Made by a program: the position numbers and the translations under genes. Below, in pieces: positions 1 to 9,673 of a stretch of DNA of 64,000 bases. The stretch lies in assembly GCF_900176485.1 (NCBI RefSeq), contig NZ_FWYD01000010.1, positions 45,231 to 109,230 on the forward strand, given 5' to 3'. A model generated the notes under the pieces. The model saw only the letters and a list, made by a program, of their open reading frames with translations, was not told the origin of the DNA and made no database searches. Origin of the DNA: Primorskyibacter flagellatus (GTDB taxonomy: Bacteria > Pseudomonadota > Alphaproteobacteria > Rhodobacterales > Rhodobacteraceae). Numbering within the stretch: the first letter of the stretch is position 1; each line of letters begins with the position of its first letter.

Positions 1-161
1 GCCTCATCCGGAAGCCCCCGGTAAACCTTGATCACCTTGTCCGACAGCGGGCCGGAACCGGGCCGGAACGGCGCACAGAAATATCCCAACTTGGAAATCG
101 TGTGCCCTCTGGTCGAGGGTTCGGCTTTGATCAGCGCAATCAGCGCGTCGAGGTCGGTCAT
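1..161 (-). CDS. Hypothetical protein, N-terminal part only (runs off the window)
   Basis: The first 53 codons of a leftward gene are visible; the rest lies beyond base 1. The ATG at 161-159 has a GGAG ribosome-binding site about eight bases upstream and lies 33 bp after the ParA stop, so the two genes are probably co-transcribed. The visible part begins MTDLDALIALIKAEPSTRG and contains GYFCAPFRPG. I do not recognise the family and see no signal peptide or membrane segment. A ParA-linked role is only inferred from position. Confidence 0.6.
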   Translation of the reverse strand, partial: MTDLDALIALIKAEPSTRGHTISKLGYFCAPFRPGSGPLSDKVIKVYRGLPDE

Positions 162-194
162 GGCAGTCGGCTCCGTCAGTCGGCTGGGGCGTGC

Positions 195-830
195 TTACGC
201 GTCCTCCAGCAAAAGCGCCACCTCTTCGCACAGCGCTGTCACCTCATCGCGGGCCGGTCCGCGCGGTGCCTCGATCGCACCAAGCCCCTGCCCCAGTGTT
301 TCGGCATAGACTACACGGTTCGCCAATTGCGCCGTGGCAAGCTGTGCCTCCAGTTGCGAGGCGGCTTCCGCGACATCCGCGCCCAGCCGTGTTCCGGCCC
401 GTGCGCGGTTCATCACCACCAACGCCACCCGATTTTCACGCCGCGCCAGATCCAGCACGCCTTCGGTCGCCCAAAGGTCGACATGGCTCATAGAAACCGG
501 CACCACGACCAAATCGGCGGCGCGCAATGCCGGGCGCAGATCGCTGTCTGCCTTGGGCGGCGTGTCCACAATCACGATGTCATGGCTGTCGGCCAGCTTG
601 CGACACTCATATGTCACCCCCCAGGCCGAGGAGGTCGCAAACTCGATCCCCGCATCTTCCAGCCGTTCAAGCCGCGCCATGAACCAGCGGCCCAGACTGC
701 CCTGCGGGTCCACATCCACCACCGCGACGCTCTTGCCTGCGCGGGCGAACCCCACGGCCAGGTTCACCGCCACAGTCGTCTTGCCGGACCCGCCCTTTTG
801 CTGTGCGACGGTGATGACGCGTCCTGTCAT
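195..830 (-). CDS. ParA/MinD-family ATPase, orphan (no ParB nearby)
   Basis: The 211-residue protein is a deviant-Walker P-loop ATPase of the ParA family, which position plasmids, chromosomes or protein clusters by ATP-dependent binding to the nucleoid. The deviant Walker A motif KGGSGKTT is at residues 11-18, the Walker A' segment VDVDPQGS at about 42-49 and the Walker B segment IVIVDTPP near 87-94. The start at 830 is chosen because MTGRVITVAQQKGGSGK matches the family's N-terminus; an in-frame upstream extension lacks family character. There is no parB or centromere-like repeat in view. The short length and solitary setting fit the small orphan ParAs that position protein complexes, but the cargo cannot be told from this sequence. 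Confidence 0.85.
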   Translation of the reverse strand: MTGRVITVAQQKGGSGKTTVAVNLAVGFARAGKSVAVVDVDPQGSLGRWFMARLERLEDAGIEFATSSAWGVTYECRKLADSHDIVIVDTPPKADSDLRPALRAADLVVVPVSMSHVDLWATEGVLDLARRENRVALVVMNRARAGTRLGADVAEAASQLEAQLATAQLANRVVYAETLGQGLGAIEAPRGPARDEVTALCEEVALLLEDA

Positions 831-1025
831 AGAGCTGCCTTTTCTGCTTGCGGCCCTGTGACCGACGATTCGCTTGCCGCGGTGACAGGCTTTGCGCCAA
901 GCTGCGGTGCGCAAATCGCCACGTCAAGCCCGCCTGTCCGCGCAAAGTCAGGCTCGCTCCGCCTTAACCCGCCATTAACCAACCCTGTCCGATGCTGGAC
1001 GCGGGGCTGCAAAGGACGGGTTGCG

Positions 1026-1664
1026 ATGCTGAATTGTCTCTGCCTTCTGATTTGCCTGACCGGGACGCTCGCGAATGCGGGTGCCTGGCCACGGCCGGAA
1101 GGCACGGGATTTGCCAGCGTCGCGACCCGTCTGAGCTTTGACGACACCTTTATGACACTCACCTCGTACAGTTCGGCCTATCTCGAATACGGGTTGAACG
1201 GCCGCCATACGCTTGGGCTGGATGCGGGATACTCTAGCGACGGAACGTCCCGCGCCATTGTCTTTGTCCGGCAGCCGCTGTCCACAACGAAGGCCGGAAG
1301 CCCCATCGCGGCAGAGCTTGGGCTCGGCGTCATCGACACGCAGACCGTGTTGCGCCCCGGCATTTCTTGGGGGCGCGGATTGGATAAAGGCTGGATGGCG
1401 GCGGATGCTCTGGCAGAGATCCAGATGACCGGCGCAACTGACCTGAAACTGGATCTGACCTTAGGCCTGAAAGATGATCGCGGACGGATGCTTATCCTGC
1501 AATTGCAAACCGGAAAACCGTTTGGTCGGGCCGCAACCGCGCAGTTAGCCCCGTCTGTCGTCGTGCCTTTCGGCAAGTCCCGTCACCTGGAGGTCGGCGC
1601 TTCGGCAGATCTGCTGGAACGCCGAAACTTTCGGATCAAATTCGGTCTCTGGCAGGATTTCTGA
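1026..1664 (+). CDS. Secreted hypothetical protein, probable outer-membrane beta-barrel
   Basis: This is a 212-residue protein. The ATG at 1026 is preceded by AAAGGACGG. The first 19-20 residues form a signal peptide ending near ANAGA. The remainder alternates short polar and hydrophobic segments rich in Gly, Leu and aromatic residues and ends in a C-terminal Phe (GLWQDF), as in outer-membrane barrel proteins. It is divergent from parA across about 195 bp. I do not recognise a named family; the barrel call rests on the residue pattern and terminal Phe only. Confidence 0.65.
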   Translation: MLNCLCLLICLTGTLANAGAWPRPEGTGFASVATRLSFDDTFMTLTSYSSAYLEYGLNGRHTLGLDAGYSSDGTSRAIVFVRQPLSTTKAGSPIAAELGLGVIDTQTVLRPGISWGRGLDKGWMAADALAEIQMTGATDLKLDLTLGLKDDRGRMLILQLQTGKPFGRAATAQLAPSVVVPFGKSRHLEVGASADLLERRNFRIKFGLWQDF

Positions 1665-1720
1665 TCCGTACCAATCAGAATAGGGCCGAAGCGTGCAAAA
1701 CGCCCCGGCCCCATGAAGGC

Positions 1721-4000
1721 TTACTTGTCCATCCGCACCTGGACGTTCACATCGCCCTTCACGGACGACGGCCAGACCAGATGGACCTGAGACCTGTTTG
1801 GCCCCTTCTGTTCGAACGCATGCGGCGAGACATATTGGGCTGCGTTGGACGCGTTTGCGATCCTGCCGCGCAATGCCACCCCGTCGACATTCTGCGCGTA
1901 GCCATTGAACGGCAAATGCGGCGCGCATTCCACCTGCCAGGTTTGCGCCGCCGTATTCTGACTATGCTTGACGGTCAGCGGGTTATGCGTCGGGTACTCC
2001 ACGTTGTGATGCGTATTGTTAGAGAAGTAGAGCTTGCGCATTTGCCCGATTTCCAGATTGGCATAGCTGGTGTCCACACGCTCGATCCGGTTCATCACCG
2101 CATCCACACAGCGGAAGGTGTTGCCCGACACGTTCAACCCGTTGATGAAATGCCCGGTGCCAAAGGGTTTGATCACGATGAACGAAAACCAGCTCGCCAC
2201 GCCACCCGCCAGGAAGACATTATCGGTGATCGACACGCCCGCAAAGCCGAAACCACCAGTATAGTCGGGTTCCGGTTCGCGCTCGTTCGTCCATTCGATG
2301 AAGCAGTTATCAACGTAATTGCCGGTGATCGTGGTGTTGCAGGCCCGAAGCGCCAGAACAAGACCGGCCGTGCGCACCCCGCCTGTTGAGCCTTGGAAGA
2401 AGTGGTTACCGGTGACGACATTGTTCGATCCTGACAGCACCGCAAAATGCCGGAACTGCGATGCCCGGTTATCTCGCAATTTCACGTCATTTGCATTGGC
2501 GGTGATCGCCACAACCGTCCTGTCCTGCGCGGCCAGGCCATTTTCAGGGCTTTCAAAGTTGCAGCGGTCCACCAGCATGCCCTGACAGCCCGACCCGTGC
2601 GAGGTGATGGCGCGATCCTGCGGACGGTTGAAGAAACAGTCGCGGAACTGAAAGATGCCGCCCAAAGGGGGCATCAGCACGCCGCTTGCCATGTTGTTGC
2701 ACTGAAACTCGATATCCGACATCGAGAAATAGGTGAGCTTGTCGAAGCCGCTGAAATCCAGCAGATACTTGAACCGCGTGAACGTGTAGTTCTGCGTGCC
2801 GACCGCATCGGACAGTGGCTGCGACAGGGTGATTTGCTGCGCGGCCACATTGCGGTCGCGGACATAGATCTCGCGCCCCACGCCATTCGCTTCGACCAAA
2901 GACCCCACGGGGATGTTCGCGACATTGACCACGTTGGTCAGCGTAAACGGCTTTGAGGCCGTGTAGCTCGCCTGACTGGTCACGACGTCGTTTTCCCAGG
3001 CTGGGCCGCCTTCGGCACGCAACTGGCCATTACGGATATGGCGGCGTTGCGCAAAGGTCGTCCGGTTGTTGACCGCTGCCTGCATGTCGATCGGCGCTGT
3101 CACGGACACCCGCCGCCCGCCAAGGTCCAGACCCTCATGGTCGGAATTGTTCAGCAAAGATTGGACCGCCTTGCGAAACGCCAGTTCTTCATTGCCGAAA
3201 GCGTCGATATAGGCGGGCAGATGGAAATCACGCGTCAGCGACAGGATCGCATTGTCGGGCATGATGACGTTGCCTTCGAACTGAACCCGATTTTCCAGCG
3301 TCACACTGCTGCCGAGATAGTATATTCCCTTCGAGACCAGCACGCGTTTGCCATCGGCGGCCGCGTCAGCAGCCTCGAACGCCGCGCTGTCATCGGTAAT
3401 GCCATCGCCCACTGCGCCATAGTCGCGCACATCGACCCAATTCATCAGGTCGCGATAAAAGACCTGAGTGACGTCCTCGATCTGTATATCGTCGATCCGC
3501 ACAACCGCGCCGTTCTGGCCCGTCAGATCGATGCCGAAATGGCCATAAATCGGTTCTGTCCCCCAGACCAGATCGACCCCTGGCCGATTGCCGCTGCCAA
3601 TGATGGCCGAAACCTCGACAACATCGCCATAAGCCGTCAACGGCACCGCGACATCGGTTTCCGGCAAGCCGCCCACATGGACACCGCCCGCAGATCCGGC
3701 CCAACCCGCGATCCTGACAGAGGGCAGATTGCCCGACATCGCCTTGATCCGAGCGGTCACGCGAATGTAGCAGCCCGGCAGTATAGGCGTCTGGCCCTTA
3801 TAGCGCAGTTTCTGCACGCCTTCGGTTTTCTGAAGTTCCAGACACCCGCCAAAATCCTGATCCGCAGGCACAAAGGCCGCCGTCGCCACATTGTGGTAGC
3901 TGTCAGACCCCGGCACGCCGTTGCCGCGTGACCAGTGTCCCAAACCTGCCTCGAAAGCAGCAGGCATGAATTGCACCCCGTCGGTGATTGCCTTGTTCAT
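1721..4000 (-). CDS. Right-handed parallel beta-helix protein (pectate-lyase-3 / GH28-related), tailspike-like
   Basis: This is a 759-residue protein. Residues 1-190 form a jelly-roll-like N-terminal region (adhesion or carbohydrate-binding type). The segment VDVRDYGAVGDGITDDSAAF follows near residue 195 and is the classic entry of the pectate-lyase-3 beta-helix. After it come many short rungs containing NN, GN and TGNY turns. No signal peptide is visible, which is unusual for a polysaccharide-degrading enzyme but usual for phage or gene-transfer-agent tailspikes and type I-exported proteins. The start at 4000 has the strong site GGAAAGGGAATGGA. No phage genes adjoin it. The substrate is unknown; catalytic acids cannot be assigned by eye. 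It is monocistronic. Confidence 0.75.
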   Translation of the reverse strand: MNKAITDGVQFMPAAFEAGLGHWSRGNGVPGSDSYHNVATAAFVPADQDFGGCLELQKTEGVQKLRYKGQTPILPGCYIRVTARIKAMSGNLPSVRIAGWAGSAGGVHVGGLPETDVAVPLTAYGDVVEVSAIIGSGNRPGVDLVWGTEPIYGHFGIDLTGQNGAVVRIDDIQIEDVTQVFYRDLMNWVDVRDYGAVGDGITDDSAAFEAADAAADGKRVLVSKGIYYLGSSVTLENRVQFEGNVIMPDNAILSLTRDFHLPAYIDAFGNEELAFRKAVQSLLNNSDHEGLDLGGRRVSVTAPIDMQAAVNNRTTFAQRRHIRNGQLRAEGGPAWENDVVTSQASYTASKPFTLTNVVNVANIPVGSLVEANGVGREIYVRDRNVAAQQITLSQPLSDAVGTQNYTFTRFKYLLDFSGFDKLTYFSMSDIEFQCNNMASGVLMPPLGGIFQFRDCFFNRPQDRAITSHGSGCQGMLVDRCNFESPENGLAAQDRTVVAITANANDVKLRDNRASQFRHFAVLSGSNNVVTGNHFFQGSTGGVRTAGLVLALRACNTTITGNYVDNCFIEWTNEREPEPDYTGGFGFAGVSITDNVFLAGGVASWFSFIVIKPFGTGHFINGLNVSGNTFRCVDAVMNRIERVDTSYANLEIGQMRKLYFSNNTHHNVEYPTHNPLTVKHSQNTAAQTWQVECAPHLPFNGYAQNVDGVALRGRIANASNAAQYVSPHAFEQKGPNRSQVHLVWPSSVKGDVNVQVRMDK

Positions 4001-4189
4001 TCCATTCCCTTTCCGCGTAAACAGCCCACCTGCAACGGGTCTCATCCGCCGCAGGACCGGTGTCCCGGCCTGCTGATCAACAGTGCCGGGTGCTCACCCG
4101 GCCGCTTTGAGGGAAATACCAATGCGACATTAACGCCGCCCGACAGCACCGTGACGGTAGGCGTTGCGCCCGATGAAGCATTACGTCCT

Positions 4190-4225
4190 GAAACGAAAAT
4201 GGCGCACCAGAAAAGGCACGCCATT
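4190..4225 (-). terminator. Probable intrinsic terminator after the DUF4864 gene
   Basis: Read leftwards, AATGGCGTGCC and GGTGCGCCATT (4198-4225) form a stem of seven pairs, two mismatches and two pairs around TTTTCT. It is followed by TTTTCGTTTC. It lies about 40 bp beyond the DUF4864 stop codon. Confidence 0.5.
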
Positions 4226-4263
4226 GCAATAGATTAGACAGTCTCGTTGTATCAACCGGGCCG

Positions 4264-4674
4264 TCAGACCGCCATGCCGGGCAGTTCCAGCATCTGAACC
4301 CCGCCAATGCGCCAGCCGTCGCGGCCCTCGACCATCTGATAGTCCAGCAGATGCACCTGTCCGTTCTGGTCGACGATCTGCACCTTTTGCCAAAGGCTGC
4401 CCTGGATCTGGCGAAGTTCCAGAAAATCCACGCGCCCTGGACGCCACACCATCGGATAGCCGTTCTGCACCATCCCGCCGAAATTCTCGGGCGACCCGAA
4501 CATACCTTGAATGGAAGGGCTGGCGAAAGAGAACGCCCGCGCGAAATCATCCTGCCGGAATGCTTCCAACTGGGAAGAGATCACATCCTTGATGCCCGTT
4601 TCAGGTGTGTCCTGTGCCGCCACGCCGCCAGCTAACGCCACCGCTGCAACCAGCCCAAAAATCAAACTCCGCAT
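4264..4674 (-). CDS. DUF4864 family secreted protein
   Basis: This 136-residue protein has a cleavable signal peptide (hydrophobic core at residues 4-18, cleavage near VAAQ). It also has the DUF4864 pattern: a helical start (ISSQLEAFRQDDFARAFSFA), then an NTF2-like sheet including GYPMVWRPG and a C-terminal GWRIGGVQMLE. The family is common in Rhodobacterales and has no established function. The ATG at 4674 sits seven bases after GGGAG, which lies in the 3' arm of a perfect hairpin. The gene lies 63 bp downstream of lysK on the same strand. Confidence 0.8.
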   Translation of the reverse strand: MRSLIFGLVAAVALAGGVAAQDTPETGIKDVISSQLEAFRQDDFARAFSFASPSIQGMFGSPENFGGMVQNGYPMVWRPGRVDFLELRQIQGSLWQKVQIVDQNGQVHLLDYQMVEGRDGWRIGGVQMLELPGMAV

Positions 4675-4679
4675 GATCC

Positions 4680-4706
4680 ATCTCCCTGCAATCTAGGCAG
4701 GGAGAT
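4680..4706 (-). promoter_or_regulatory. 10-bp hairpin sequestering the DUF4864 ribosome-binding site
   Basis: Read leftwards, ATCTCCCTGC - 7-nt loop - GCAGGGAGAT is a perfect 10-bp inverted repeat. The second arm contains the GGGAG ribosome-binding site seven bases before the ATG at 4674. The hairpin begins 32 bp after the lysK stop. It has no U-run after it, so it is not a normal terminator. It could block translation, act as an RNA-processing site, or open in response to temperature or a factor. Confidence 0.55.
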
Positions 4707-4737
4707 AGCGCAGTTTGCTCTACGGTCAAAACGTGCC

Positions 4738-6318
4738 TCAGGCCGCCAGCAACTCGCCAGCGAGGGCCTTGTCGATCAATGCGACCGTTTCATCGACACC
4801 GTAAAGCGCGATGAACCCCCCGAAGCGCGGGCCTTGGCTGGCACCAAGAAGCACTTCGTACAGTGCTTTGAACCAGTCGCGCATCGGGTCGAACCGCTCG
4901 CGCCCGCATGAGAATACCAGCCCCTGCAAGGCTTCGCCATCCGCAGGTCCGTCCCAGGCGGCCAGACCGTCGCGCAACTCCATCAGGGCTTCACGCTCCA
5001 AATCAGTTGCGGCACGGAACACCTTGGCAGGTTTGACAAAATCATTGTAGTAGCGCACGGCAAAACCTGCCGCCTGATCCAGATCTGGATGCGTCTCCGG
5101 GCTGGCGTCAGGTGCATAGCGGCGCATGAACCCCCACAGGGTTTCCTTGTCCTCGGCACCTGCCACACTGGCAAGGTTCAGCAACATCGAGAACGGCACC
5201 ACCATCCGGCTTTCGGGCACATCGCCGCCGTGGATATGCCACACCGGGTTGTTCAACTGCGCCTTCAGATCCTGCGTCGGGTAGGCCCGCAACTGCTGGT
5301 GATACTCGTCCACTGCCTTGGGGATCACGTCAAAGTGCATCCGCTTGGCCGTCTTTGGCTTGAGATACATGAAATAGGACAGCGATTCCGTCGAGGCATA
5401 GGTCAGCCACTGGTCGATCGACACACCGTTGCCCGATGATTTCGAAATCTTGTGCCCCTGATCGTCAAGGAACAGCTCATAGGTGAAATGCTCGGGCGGA
5501 CGCATACCCAGCACCTTGCAGATGCCGTCATAGATCGGCGTGTTGGTGCTGTGATCCTTTCCGTACATCTCGAAATCGACACCCAGTGCAGCCCAACGCG
5601 CACCGAAATCCGGCTTCCATTGCAGTTTCACGTTGCCGCCGGTGACCGGCAGCGTCCATTCACGACCATCCGGGTCGTCAAAGGTGATCGTGCCGTCCTT
5701 GGCGTTGACCTCTTTCATCGGCACATACAGCACACGACCGGTTTCGGGGTGGATCGGCAGGAAGATCGAGTAGGTCTGCTGGCGTTCGTCGCGCAGCGAT
5801 TTCAGCATGATCTTCATCACGTCATCATAGCGCTCGGCCGCGCGCAACAGCACCTCGTCGAACTTGCCCGACCGGTAGAACTCGGTCGCCGAGATGAATT
5901 CATACTCAAACCCGAACGTGTCCAGAAACCGCCGCAGCATGGCGTTGTTGTGATCGCCAAAGCTTTCATACTCGCCAAACGGGTCCGGCACACTGGTCAG
6001 CGGCTTTTGCAAATGCTCCTGCAACGCGTCCTGATTGGGTACGTTTCCGGGCACTTTGCGCATCCCGTCCAGATCGTCGGAAAAACAGATCAGCCGCGTT
6101 GGAATGTCGGAAATCAGCTCGAAGGCGCGCTTGATCATGGTCGTCCGCGCAACTTCGCCAAACGTGCCGATATGCGGCAGCCCCGAGGGGCCATAGCCGG
6201 TCTCGAACAGCACATAGCCCTTCTCGGGCGGCGCCTTTTCATAGCGTTTGAGCACGCGGCGCGCTTCTTCGAAGGGCCAGGCTTTCGAGGTAAGGGCGGC
6301 GTCGCGGATCTCGGACAT
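4738..6318 (-). CDS. lysK: Lysyl-tRNA synthetase, class I
   Basis: The 526-residue enzyme charges tRNA-Lys with lysine. It is the class I (archaeal/alphaproteobacterial) type, not the class II LysS. The HIGH-type motif GLPHIGT follows ETGYGPS near residue 47, and the KMSKS loop appears as KISKSS. The start at 6318 ([19 protein letters not shown]) is chosen because GGAG sits nine bases upstream; the extension beyond it is Arg/Pro-rich and not family-like. It is divergent from the TerB-like gene. Length and motifs are normal for alphaproteobacterial LysK. Confidence 0.95.
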   Translation of the reverse strand: MSEIRDAALTSKAWPFEEARRVLKRYEKAPPEKGYVLFETGYGPSGLPHIGTFGEVARTTMIKRAFELISDIPTRLICFSDDLDGMRKVPGNVPNQDALQEHLQKPLTSVPDPFGEYESFGDHNNAMLRRFLDTFGFEYEFISATEFYRSGKFDEVLLRAAERYDDVMKIMLKSLRDERQQTYSIFLPIHPETGRVLYVPMKEVNAKDGTITFDDPDGREWTLPVTGGNVKLQWKPDFGARWAALGVDFEMYGKDHSTNTPIYDGICKVLGMRPPEHFTYELFLDDQGHKISKSSGNGVSIDQWLTYASTESLSYFMYLKPKTAKRMHFDVIPKAVDEYHQQLRAYPTQDLKAQLNNPVWHIHGGDVPESRMVVPFSMLLNLASVAGAEDKETLWGFMRRYAPDASPETHPDLDQAAGFAVRYYNDFVKPAKVFRAATDLEREALMELRDGLAAWDGPADGEALQGLVFSCGRERFDPMRDWFKALYEVLLGASQGPRFGGFIALYGVDETVALIDKALAGELLAA

Positions 6319-6442
6319 GCGGAAAGTCTCCATTGGGCGCGCGCCCCGTCTTGGGGCACGCAGCGCTCGCGTACCTATTGCGGGCGCGGGCATAGGTCAA
6401 TAATCTGCAACGCAACCTCCTCTTATTCCAAGGATCAGTCTT

Positions 6443-6880
6443 GTGAGCACCGAAGACGACGATACGCCCTCCCACCCGATGACGCCGCAGGACTGCCTTG
6501 TTGCCCTGATGGTCGCGATCTCTGCCTCAGACGAGAACATCCGCACGTCGGAGCTGGTCAAGATCCAGTCGGCGGTGAACAATCTGCCGGTCTTTGCTGA
6601 ATATGACATCGACCGCATGAACAGCACCACGCAAACGGTGTTCGACCTGTTCGAACAAGAGGATGGGCTGGACGCGCTGTTCGGTCTGATCCGAGACAAC
6701 CTGCCGGAGCGCCTGTTTGAAACCGCCTACGCACTGGCCTGCGATGTGGCCGCCGCCGACGGTCAGCTTTACGAACCGGAACTGCGCCTGCTGGAGGAAA
6801 TCCGCTACGAGCTGAACCTCGACCGGTTGCACGCCGCAGCGATTGAACGCGGTGCCCGCGCCCGGCACCTGCGCGCCTGA
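6443..6880 (+). CDS. TerB-like tellurite-resistance-domain protein
   Basis: This is a 145-residue, acidic, all-helical protein. The GTG start at 6443 has AAGGA eight bases upstream. The segments CLVALMVAISASDENIRTSE and ACDVAAADGQLYEPELRLLE are the two halves of the TerB fold, each with the acidic D-x-x-(I/L)-x-x-x-E pattern of that family. Stand-alone TerB proteins are widespread in Alphaproteobacteria and mostly uncharacterised. There are no other ter genes here, so tellurite resistance itself should not be assumed. Confidence 0.8.
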   Translation: MSTEDDDTPSHPMTPQDCLVALMVAISASDENIRTSELVKIQSAVNNLPVFAEYDIDRMNSTTQTVFDLFEQEDGLDALFGLIRDNLPERLFETAYALACDVAAADGQLYEPELRLLEEIRYELNLDRLHAAAIERGARARHLRA

Positions 6881-6908
6881 CGCACACTGATCTGCCCAAA
6901 ATCCCCGC

Positions 6909-6940
6909 AAAGCCGCCTAACCGGGCGGCTTTCTGCTCAA
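6909..6940 (+). terminator. Intrinsic-type terminator after the TerB-like gene
   Basis: AAAGCCGCC (6909-6917) pairs perfectly with GGCGGCTTT (6924-6932) around a 6-nt loop. The following T-run is short and interrupted (TTTCTGCTC). It lies 28 bp past the stop codon. Confidence 0.6.
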
Positions 6941-7058
6941 AATGGTGCAGGTAAGCTATTCCTGACTGCCGACAACATGTCTTTTTTGATATGTCATAAA
7001 ACAGGCAATTACCGCCGTTATGACTTTAATCGAAATTATTCTTGTCGGAGATTGAAGA

Positions 7059-7154
7059 ATGAACCGCAGAAAGCTGACCCTACTGGGCCTGTTCCTGCTC
7101 TGCCTGCTGCCGATCGTCGGTGCCGCGGCACCGCGGCTGGCCCTGCTGAACTGA
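7059..7154 (+). CDS. Small hydrophobic peptide, 31 residues (candidate)
   Basis: The ATG at 7059 has GGAG eight bases upstream. It encodes MNRRKLTLLGLFLLCLLPIV, then a short Gly/Ala stretch, and ends PRLALLN. Two arginines and a lysine precede about 20 hydrophobic residues, as in a signal anchor or uncleaved signal peptide. It lies in an otherwise empty gap between the TerB-like gene and dacB. It could be a small membrane protein or the fossil N-terminus of a lost exported protein. Confidence 0.45.
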   Translation: MNRRKLTLLGLFLLCLLPIVGAAAPRLALLN

Positions 7155-7204
7155 AAGCAACCCAAATGCGCTGTTTCCGCGGCGCCATGTGCTGACGCCG
7201 CGCC

Positions 7205-8701
7205 CTAGCTCGCGTGCAGAACATACCACCGGTCGATCAACTGCTGTTGCAGGATCTTCGCCCGCGCATTCCACGAGGCCGCCCCCGGCGGGCGTTCCCG
7301 CTCTGCTTTTTCCAGCCCGTCGCGACGGTCCGTGTCGGCGGCAAATATGGCGAAAGCCAGCGCCTTGCCGTCGGTCGTGTCCACATAGCCCGCAAGCCCA
7401 CTTACGAAATTCAGCGTCCCGGTCTTGGCACGAACGGTTGCCGGATGGGACTTGAGAACCTTCCGATTGGCGTCCCGCATCGGGATCTCTTTCAGCAGCG
7501 GCAAAAGCCCCAGTCGTTCGCGCACCGCCACAAGCAAGGCCACCATATCGGGCGATTCCACCCGGCTGGTATCGCCAAGCCCCGAATGATCGACCAGTAC
7601 GATGCCGTCGGTTTCGAACGCTGCATTGGCCCATGCGCTCATCGTCTCTGCCGACGCGCGCACAGAAACAGGCTTGCCGGACCGGGCGGTCGTCGCGGCC
7701 AAACCAACGACCTCTGCCGTCAGGTTCGTCGAGAATTTCAACATGTCACGCAGAATATCGCTGAGCGGCCCACTGTCCTGCCCCGCCAGTTCCGCCGCGG
7801 CCTCCGGCAATTCTGCGATCACCTTCGGCGCGCGCAACGCGATCCCCTGCGCGCGTGCGAAAGTCTGGAAAACCTCGCCGGCGTAAAGTTCAGGCTTGCG
7901 CACTGGCAACCACCGCGCCCCGCCTTTGCCAAGCGCGCCGCGTGCAACCGTCCACTCATCGGCAGCGCCACTGTCTTTGTAGGTGTAGACCGGCATGCTG
8001 CGTTCGATGACCTGCATCTTTGCAAAATGCACACCCGGACGATGCTGGCTGGACCGGGCTTCCATCGTCACGGCATAGTCGCTGTCCTCGCGGCGCCATT
8101 CGAAATGCACGCGGTTGAAATTCAGGTTCAGCCCCGAGACCGCCGGGTTATAGCCAACGTGATCAGGCTGCGAGATGTCGATAACGGGCACCATGGGCAA
8201 CGCGCCGCCGTAAACTTGAAAATCGCCCTCGACGGTATGGATGCCTGCTGCCTTCAGCCCTTCCGACAGGGCATAAAGCCCGTCGGTGTTCAGCGTCGGG
8301 TCTGCCCCGCCCGCAAGGATCAGATTGCCTTTCAGAACGCCTTCCTGCACCGGCCCGCTGCCCAGCAGTCTTGTGCGAAAGCGATGTTCCGGGCCCAGAA
8401 CCTCCAGCGCGTATGCGGCCGTGATCGCCTTGGCGACCGAGGCCGGCGGCAGTCCGACATTCGGGGCGTATTGCTCGATGATCTTGCCGGTATCGGCGTC
8501 CGACAGGCAATAGCTGACCTGACCGTTTAGCTTGGCGCGGGCGATCAGCTCTTCCGGCGGCGTCTGGGCCACGGCCAGCCGCGCTTCGCCGCGTGGCACG
8601 GGGCGCAAGGAACGGGTTGGTGCATTGGCAAGCGCGGGCGTGGCCACCATCAACGCAGCCGTCCCGCCCAGAAATGCCCGTCTCGAAATACGTTTTGTCA
8701 T
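7205..8701 (-). CDS. dacB: D-alanyl-D-alanine carboxypeptidase/endopeptidase (PBP4 class)
   Basis: The 498-residue periplasmic enzyme trims peptidoglycan stem peptides and cuts cross-links. It begins with a twin-arginine-like signal (SRRAFLG, then a hydrophobic core ending ALA). The three penicillin-binding motifs are present: SVAK (Ser88, Lys91), STN (KFSTNLTAE) and KTG ([13 protein letters not shown]). Its ATG overlaps the nadD stop in an ATGA, so the two are translationally coupled. Length and motifs match the DacB/PBP4 family (peptidase S13). Confidence 0.92.
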   Translation of the reverse strand: MTKRISRRAFLGGTAALMVATPALANAPTRSLRPVPRGEARLAVAQTPPEELIARAKLNGQVSYCLSDADTGKIIEQYAPNVGLPPASVAKAITAAYALEVLGPEHRFRTRLLGSGPVQEGVLKGNLILAGGADPTLNTDGLYALSEGLKAAGIHTVEGDFQVYGGALPMVPVIDISQPDHVGYNPAVSGLNLNFNRVHFEWRREDSDYAVTMEARSSQHRPGVHFAKMQVIERSMPVYTYKDSGAADEWTVARGALGKGGARWLPVRKPELYAGEVFQTFARAQGIALRAPKVIAELPEAAAELAGQDSGPLSDILRDMLKFSTNLTAEVVGLAATTARSGKPVSVRASAETMSAWANAAFETDGIVLVDHSGLGDTSRVESPDMVALLVAVRERLGLLPLLKEIPMRDANRKVLKSHPATVRAKTGTLNFVSGLAGYVDTTDGKALAFAIFAADTDRRDGLEKAERERPPGAASWNARAKILQQQLIDRWYVLHAS

Positions 8702-9372
8702 GTCCCAGAATTAACCCCACCATTCGCCGTGCCACAAGTCGAGTTCTCGTGAGTGCCTGCTGATTGCGCCCCTGTCCCGCTGTGGCGGGCAGCCCGGATC
8801 GCACTGGAACTGAGATCAACCATCGGCATGTTCACGAAACACCATGCCGGAGCCTGCGCATTTGGCAACAGTCGACTGGCCTGCGCCGGCAGTCGCGCAT
8901 GCCGAAAGACCCGCGCCGCAACGGAGGTGCGCGCCGAAATCCGGTCTCCGGGCCGCGCCAGTACGCCCACAGGCACCGACCGCATGATCTGCTGCCAATT
9001 GTCCCATTGGCTGAACTGCACAAGATTATCCGCCCCCATAAGCCAGACAAAACGCACACCGGGGTGGATCTTGCGCAACCGCAGCACTGTATCGGCGGTG
9101 TAGCGCGTGCCTGCCTGTGCCTCGAAGTCGCTGACATGCACTTTGGGATGCTGCATGATGGCCCGCGCGCCCGCCATGCGCTGTTCCAGCGGGGCCGGCC
9201 CGCGCGGTTTGAGCGGATTGCCCGGACTGACCAGCCACCAGACCCGATCGAGGCCGAACCGTCGCAGCGCCTCCAATGTCACCCGGACATGCCCGGCATG
9301 GGCCGGATCAAACGATCCGCCCAGAAGGCCCACGCGCATGCCGGCCCGCAGATATGCCCCTCGCTGTTTCAT
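8698..9372 (-). CDS. nadD: Nicotinate-nucleotide adenylyltransferase
   Basis: The 224-residue enzyme transfers AMP from ATP to nicotinate mononucleotide in NAD synthesis. The nucleotidyltransferase signature [12 protein letters not shown] lies near residues 17-28 and the C-terminal SSSAIR motif is present. The start at 9372 ([19 protein letters not shown]) is chosen for the near-perfect ribosome-binding site GAGGAGGAAG directly upstream; a longer in-frame extension lacks homology. The C-terminal tail beyond the catalytic core (about 25 residues) is not conserved. It is the first gene of nadD-dacB. Confidence 0.93.
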   Translation of the reverse strand: MKQRGAYLRAGMRVGLLGGSFDPAHAGHVRVTLEALRRFGLDRVWWLVSPGNPLKPRGPAPLEQRMAGARAIMQHPKVHVSDFEAQAGTRYTADTVLRLRKIHPGVRFVWLMGADNLVQFSQWDNWQQIMRSVPVGVLARPGDRISARTSVAARVFRHARLPAQASRLLPNAQAPAWCFVNMPMVDLSSSAIRAARHSGTGAQSAGTHENSTCGTANGGVNSGT

Positions 9373-9673
9373 CTTCCTCCTCGTCGGACCGGAAATCGCA
9401 TAGTAGCTGCGGCCCGCAGAACAGAAACTACTCCTGAGTGCGAAGATCAACGGCTTTCGACCTCCGCCTTTCTCAATACGCAGTCGCAAACGCGACTTGC
9501 ACAGCGAAAAGCCCCCACACCTCATCAAGCCCCCGACGTTCGCCCCGGCAAGGCGTTCCCTGTTGACCGGCCTGCCAGACAGCAGGATCAGCGGCATCGG
9601 CCACGTTGCAGCCAACTGTCAGGCAGTCTATATGCAGTCAACACTTTCAGGACAGAGCAGGATCGTTTCAGAC
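9373..9673. other. Divergent intergenic region nadD / ettA
   Basis: This is 301 bp between two divergent starts. It must hold promoters for both genes. I see no palindrome, hairpin or credible small ORF, and no clean -35/-10 pair. Confidence 0.5.
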
